Shown here in pieces: positions 60,506-64,000 of a DNA stretch of 64,000 bases. Source of the DNA: an uncultured Propionibacteriaceae bacterium. GTDB taxonomy: Bacteria > Actinomycetota > Actinomycetes > Propionibacteriales > Propionibacteriaceae. The stretch spans positions 6,779-70,778 of the forward strand of contig CALCKT010000034.1 in the NCBI GenBank assembly GCA_937965785.1, in the 5' to 3' direction. Under the pieces are notes generated by a model, which saw nothing but the letters and a program-made list of their open reading frames with translations, ran no database searches and had not been told where the DNA came from. Position numbers and translations under genes: made by a program. Every line of letters starts with the position of its first letter. Positions within the stretch are counted from its first letter, which is position 1.

Positions 60506-60769
60506 CTCCTGTCGCATTGCCCTCGGTGCGCGACGCGCGAAATTCCCGCGTCCTCCTTTTGTCCGACCGGGCGGCACCACCGCATCCCCTCCCCAAACCA
60601 CCCAAACCCGCTCTGACAAGCACTTTTACCCTTTTTTGGGTGGTTTGTCCCCGTGTTCGGGGTGTTTCACTGCCCTCCCGCTCCGAAGCAGACCCGGTTA
60701 GTCTCCCTCCCATGTCACAGGACGTCGAAACACTGATTGACCTCGGCTTCAAGGCCTACGGGCGAGGCG
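60506..60769 (+). repeat. Direct repeat B: promoter and first codons of the Sel1-like gene
   Basis: Second copy of the 262-bp repeat at 58958-59219; here it leads into the complete Sel1-like gene. The two repeats bracket the TIGR01777 gene. Confidence 0.92.
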
Positions 60770-61122
60770 ACAACACGCAGGCGGCGCGTTGGTGGCGGAT
60801 GGCGGCGGCCCAGAGGCGCTCCGACGCCATGGTCAACCTGGGTCTTCTGGTCAACAACCCCGCGGAGCGCGACGAGGCCACCCAGTGGTTCTTCCGCGCA
60901 GCCCTGCTGGGCAACACCGACGGCATGCTGCTGCTCAGCGAGATCCTCCAGGAACAGGGGGACCACGCCGTCGCGCAGAACTGGCTGCAGAAAGCCGCCG
61001 ACCTGGGGGATCCCCGCGCCATCGATGCCCTGACCCGGGCCAGGAACACCCCCAGGCGCATGGAGACCAGCCCGAAACACGGCAAGACGGACCATCTCGA
61101 CGACCTGACCCTGGTCGACTGA
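60712..61122 (+). CDS. Sel1-like/TPR helical repeat protein
   Basis: 136 aa from ATG 60712. Three to four degenerate Sel1/TPR units are visible: LIDLGFKAYGRGDNTQAARW, AMVNLGLLV..., WFFRAALLGNTDGMLLLSEI, and AQNWLQKAADLGDPRAIDAL. Such solenoids mediate protein-protein contacts. The tail (RRMETSPKHGKTDHLDDL) is basic then acidic. No secretion signal is seen. It follows fusA on the other strand and ends at a hairpin (61142-61171). Confidence 0.82.
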   Translation: MSQDVETLIDLGFKAYGRGDNTQAARWWRMAAAQRRSDAMVNLGLLVNNPAERDEATQWFFRAALLGNTDGMLLLSEILQEQGDHAVAQNWLQKAADLGDPRAIDALTRARNTPRRMETSPKHGKTDHLDDLTLVD

Positions 61123-61141
61123 TCCTTCCCTTTCCCTCCTC

Positions 61142-61174
61142 GGCCCCGCCCGCCCCAGCGCGGGCGGGGCCTTT
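61142..61174 (+). terminator. Terminator of the Sel1-like gene
   Basis: Perfect 12-bp GC stem (61142-61153 with 61160-61171), 6-nt loop, followed by TTTC, 19 bp after the stop. Confidence 0.8.
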
Positions 61175-61254
61175 CAGGACTCCCGCCGCGAGAGCGGCGC
61201 AGCCACCGGACCCACGGCCACCGGATCCGTGGCGGGCCGCACCGGATGATGCAA

Positions 61255-61286
61255 ACCGGCCCGGGACCTGACGGTCCCGGGCCGGT
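61255..61286 (-). terminator. Terminator of fusA
   Basis: Perfect 14-bp stem (61255-61268 with 61273-61286), 4-nt loop, 19 bp after the fusA stop; on the - strand it is followed by TTGCATC. It separates fusA from the downstream genes and from tuf. Confidence 0.8.
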
Positions 61287-61305
61287 GGGGTTTCAACTCA
61301 GCGGA

Positions 61306-63405
61306 TCACTCGCCACCGCGAGCCTTGGCAACGATCTCTTCCGAGATGTTCTTCGGGGTCTCGGCGTAGGAGTCGAACTCCATGGAGTAGGAGGCCTGGC
61401 CCGAGGTCTTCGAGCGCAGGTCACCGACATAGCCGAACATCTCCGACAGCGGCACCAGGGCGCGCACGACGCGGTTGCCGTGCAGCTCGTCCATCGACTG
61501 GACGTGGCCGCGGCGGGCGTTCAGGTCACCGATCACGGTGCCGAGGTAGTCCTCGGGGGTGGTGACCTCGACGGCCATCATCGGCTCCAGGATCGCCGGG
61601 TCGGCCTTCCTGGCGGCCTCCTTGAAGGCCATGGAACCGGCCAGCTTGAACGCGAGCTCCGAGGAGTCGACATCGTGGTAGGCGCCGTCGGTCAGGGTGA
61701 CCTTGATGTCCTCGACCGGGTAGCCGGCCAGCACACCGAACTGCATGGCCTCCTTGATGCCGGCGTCGACCGCGGGGATGTACTCCTTCGGGATGCGCCC
61801 GCCGGTGACGGCGTTGACGAACTCGTAGCCCGAACCCGCCTCGGTGGGTTCCAGGTCGATGATGACGCGGCCGAACTGGCCGGAACCACCGGACTGTTTC
61901 TTGTGGGTGTACTCCACCTTCTCCACCTTGCGGCGCAGCGTCTCGCGGTAGGCCACCTGCGGTTTGCCGATGTTGGCCTCCACCTTGAACTCGCGCTTCA
62001 TGCGGTCGATCAGCACCTCGAGGTGCAGCTCACCCATGCCGGCGATGATGGTCTGACCGGTCTCCTCGTCGGTGTGGACGCGGAAGGTCGGGTCCTCCTC
62101 GGCGAGCCGCTGGATGGCCACCGACAGCTTCTCCTGGTCCGACTTCGACTTCGGCTCGATGGCCTGCTCGATGACGGGGTTCGGGAACTCCATCGACTCC
62201 AGGATGATCGGGTTTGCGGGATCGCAGAGGGTCTCACCGGTGGTGGTGTCCTTCAGGCCCATCACCGCGCAGATCATGCCCGCGCCGATCGATTCGATCT
62301 CCTCACGCTTGTTGGCGTGCATCTGGTAGATCTTGCCGATGCGTTCCTTCTTGCCCTTGGTGGCGTTCAGCACCTGCGAGCCGGCTTTCAGGACACCGGA
62401 GTAGACGCGGATGAAGGTCAGCTTGCCCAGGTGCGGATCCGCGGCGACCTTGAAGGCCAGGATCGACAGCGGCTCGTCCTCGGAGGGCTTGCGGGACATC
62501 TCGACGGACTCGTCGCCCGGTTTGAAGCCCTCGATGGCGGGCACGTCCAGCGGCGAGGGCAGGTAGTCGACGACGGCGTCCAGCAACGGCTGCACGCCCT
62601 TGTTCTTGAACGAGGTGCCGCAAACCACGGCGGTGAAGGCGGAGGCCAGCACGCCGCGGCGGATGGCGGCCTTGAGCTGCTCGACGGTGATCGCGTCGGG
62701 ATCCTCCAGCCACAGCTCCATGAACTCGTCGTCGTTCTCGGCGACGGTCTCCAGCATCTCGGCGCGAGCCAGTTCGGCGGCCTCCACCATGTCGGCGGGG
62801 ATGTCCGTGACCTCGTAGTCGTCGAGGCCCGGTTTGGTCACCTCGAGCGGCCAGATGTTCGCCTTCATCGTGACCAGGTCCACCTGGCCCTGGAAGTTCG
62901 ACTCCGCACCGATCGGCAGCTGCAGCAGCACCGGGGTGGCGTTGAGACGTTCACGGATGGTCTTGACGCAGTGTTCGAAGGAAGCACCCGTGCGGTCCAG
63001 CTTGTTGATGTAGCAGATGCGCGGCACACCGTACTTCGTGGCCTGGCGCCACACGGTCTGCGACTGCGGCTCCACGCCCGCGACACCGTCGAACACCGCC
63101 ACGGCACCGTCGAGCACGCGCAGCGAGCGCTCCACCTCGACGGTGAAGTCGACGTGTCCCGGGGTGTCGATGATGTTGACCTGGATGTCGTGCCAGAAGG
63201 CGGTGGTCGCGGCGGAGGTGATGGTGATGCCGCGTTCCTGTTCCTGCTCCATCCAGTCCATGGTGGCGGCGCCGTCGTGAACCTCACCGATCTTGTAGGA
63301 CTTGCCGGTGTAGAAGAGGATGCGCTCGGTTGTGGTGGTCTTGCCGGCGTCGATGTGCGCCATGATGCCGATATTGCGGACCTTGGAAAGGTCAATCTTT
63401 GCCAC
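61306..63405 (-). CDS. fusA: Elongation factor G
   Basis: 699 aa. G1 AHIDAGKT (16-23), DTPGHVD, NKLDRTGA and the domain IV loop (KEYIPAVDAGIKEAMQFGVL; GAYHDVDSSELAFKLAG) identify translocase EF-G; domain II has CVKTIRERL/PIGAESNFQG. It moves tRNAs and mRNA after peptide transfer and, with RRF, splits ribosomes. It follows rpsG after 107 bp that hold a strong hairpin. Downstream tuf is displaced by three unrelated genes. Confidence 0.98.
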   Translation of the reverse strand: MAKIDLSKVRNIGIMAHIDAGKTTTTERILFYTGKSYKIGEVHDGAATMDWMEQEQERGITITSAATTAFWHDIQVNIIDTPGHVDFTVEVERSLRVLDGAVAVFDGVAGVEPQSQTVWRQATKYGVPRICYINKLDRTGASFEHCVKTIRERLNATPVLLQLPIGAESNFQGQVDLVTMKANIWPLEVTKPGLDDYEVTDIPADMVEAAELARAEMLETVAENDDEFMELWLEDPDAITVEQLKAAIRRGVLASAFTAVVCGTSFKNKGVQPLLDAVVDYLPSPLDVPAIEGFKPGDESVEMSRKPSEDEPLSILAFKVAADPHLGKLTFIRVYSGVLKAGSQVLNATKGKKERIGKIYQMHANKREEIESIGAGMICAVMGLKDTTTGETLCDPANPIILESMEFPNPVIEQAIEPKSKSDQEKLSVAIQRLAEEDPTFRVHTDEETGQTIIAGMGELHLEVLIDRMKREFKVEANIGKPQVAYRETLRRKVEKVEYTHKKQSGGSGQFGRVIIDLEPTEAGSGYEFVNAVTGGRIPKEYIPAVDAGIKEAMQFGVLAGYPVEDIKVTLTDGAYHDVDSSELAFKLAGSMAFKEAARKADPAILEPMMAVEVTTPEDYLGTVIGDLNARRGHVQSMDELHGNRVVRALVPLSEMFGYVGDLRSKTSGQASYSMEFDSYAETPKNISEEIVAKARGGE

Positions 63406-63476
63406 GAGGTTTCCTTCTTGGTCTGTGGTGTGAAGTCAGGTCAGATGCGCAGGGACGCATCGTCTGCGGGCGTGCC

Positions 63477-63505
63477 ACTGCCCCCGGAACGGCTCCGGGG
63501 GCAGT
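63477..63505 (-). terminator. Intercistronic hairpin between rpsG and fusA
   Basis: A perfect 12-bp stem (63477-63488 with 63494-63505) and 5-nt loop lie just after the rpsG stop, without a U-tract. It may attenuate, or protect the processed rpsG mRNA end. Confidence 0.55.
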
Positions 63506-63512
63506 GTGGAAG

Positions 63513-63983
63513 TCACCAGCGGTAGTGGGCGAAGGCGCGGTTGGCCTCGGCCATCTTGTGGGTGTCCTCGCGACGCTTCACCGAGGCACCGAGGCCATTG
63601 CTCGCGTCCAGGATCTCGTTCATGAGCCGCTCGGTCATGGTCTTCTCGCGGCGGGCGCGGGAGAAGCTGACGAGCCAGCGCATGGCCAGCGTGGTCTGGC
63701 GGCCCGGTTTGACCTCGATCGGCACCTGATAGGTGGCGCCACCGACGCGACGGGACTTGACCTCGATGGAGGGCTTGACGTTGTCGAGGGCCCGCTTCAG
63801 GGTCTGGACGGGGTCCTGGCCGGTCTTGGCGCGGGTGCCCTCGAGGGCGTTGTAGACGATGGACTGGGCCACGGTCTTCTTGCCGTCGAGCAGGATCTTG
63901 CTGACGAGCTGGCTCACCAGCGGGGAGCCGTAGACCGGATCGACCATGACGGGGCGCTTGGGCGCGGGTCCCTTGCGAGGCAT
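63513..63983 (-). CDS. rpsG: 30S ribosomal protein S7
   Basis: 156 aa from ATG 63983 with GAAGGAGAAG upstream. MPRKGPAPKRPVMVDPVYGS, KSRRVGGATYQVPIEVKPGR, and the end EANRAFAHYRW identify uS7, which nucleates the 30S head and contacts the E-site tRNA. rpsL would lie just beyond the window. Confidence 0.98.
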   Translation of the reverse strand: MPRKGPAPKRPVMVDPVYGSPLVSQLVSKILLDGKKTVAQSIVYNALEGTRAKTGQDPVQTLKRALDNVKPSIEVKSRRVGGATYQVPIEVKPGRQTTLAMRWLVSFSRARREKTMTERLMNEILDASNGLGASVKRREDTHKMAEANRAFAHYRW

Positions 63984-64000
63984 TACTTCTCCTTCTTCGC

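Noticed and set aside
61246..63525. 759-codon open frame antisense to fusA
   Set aside because: It mirrors fusA codon for codon, is low in complexity (Leu/Gly/Asp/His-rich) and matches no family; such frames are normal in high-GC genes.

Overview
The window is high-GC actinobacterial DNA. It carries most of the str, S10, spc and alpha ribosomal clusters, a type VII (ESX-like) secretion locus with EccC and EccD, the short form of adenylate kinase and many GTGA/ATGA gene overlaps. The gene content suggests a Propionibacteriaceae-type organism (Arachnia/Tessaracoccus-like), but no genus can be proven from the sequence alone.

Layout. 1-9176: end of a type VII secretion locus on the + strand: a truncated eccD, a MinD-like ATPase with a deviant Walker A, a three-ATPase-domain eccC, an LpqN-like protein, a small helical protein, a WXG-containing putative effector and a small lower-GC membrane protein. 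9364-10620: an AGE-family sugar epimerase/isomerase. 10766-24960: the alpha cluster (rplQ, rpoA, rpsD, rpsK, rpsM, rpmJ, infA), map-adk-secY and the spc cluster (rplO to rplN) on the - strand. These are interrupted by a YciI-like gene, a lipase-like hydrolase, a DUF1707 protein and a wecB-like epimerase. 25222-32776: an accessory block between rplN and rpsQ, with a vWA/SGNH protein, a PASTA/NPCBM protein, a beta-propeller protein, ferritin and a DUF417 protein. 33066-38642: an ABC exporter plus two-component system bracketed by two copies of rpsQ. 38712-44213: the S10 cluster. 44488-56920: a NarL-type two-component system, an FtsX-type ABC exporter, an amino-acid ABC importer behind a cysteine-containing leader peptide, gltX, a DUF4112 gene, glnS and an MscS channel. 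57074-63983: tuf, rpiB, a duplicated Sel1-like gene split by a TIGR01777 gene, fusA and rpsG.

The order rpsG-fusA-tuf-rpsJ...rpsQ-rplN...rplO-secY-adk-map-infA-rpmJ-rpsM...rplQ is kept, but the ribosomal superoperon is cut open at several joints by unrelated genes. Each cut is matched by new terminators and promoters. In two places the inserted genes are flanked by long direct repeats made from the neighbouring gene. One is a 251-bp identical rpsQ duplication in which the distal copy is an rpmC-rpsQ hybrid. The other is an about 262-bp promoter-plus-start repeat of a Sel1-like gene. No transposase or integrase is visible.

The strongest candidates for something new are the rpsQ-flanked cassette, the split Sel1/TIGR01777 duplication, the predicted leaderless cysteine leader peptide before the amino-acid transporter, the vWA-SGNH and PASTA-NPCBM surface module, and the WXG effector with its neighbouring membrane protein. 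All functions are read from motifs and context; no database search was run.
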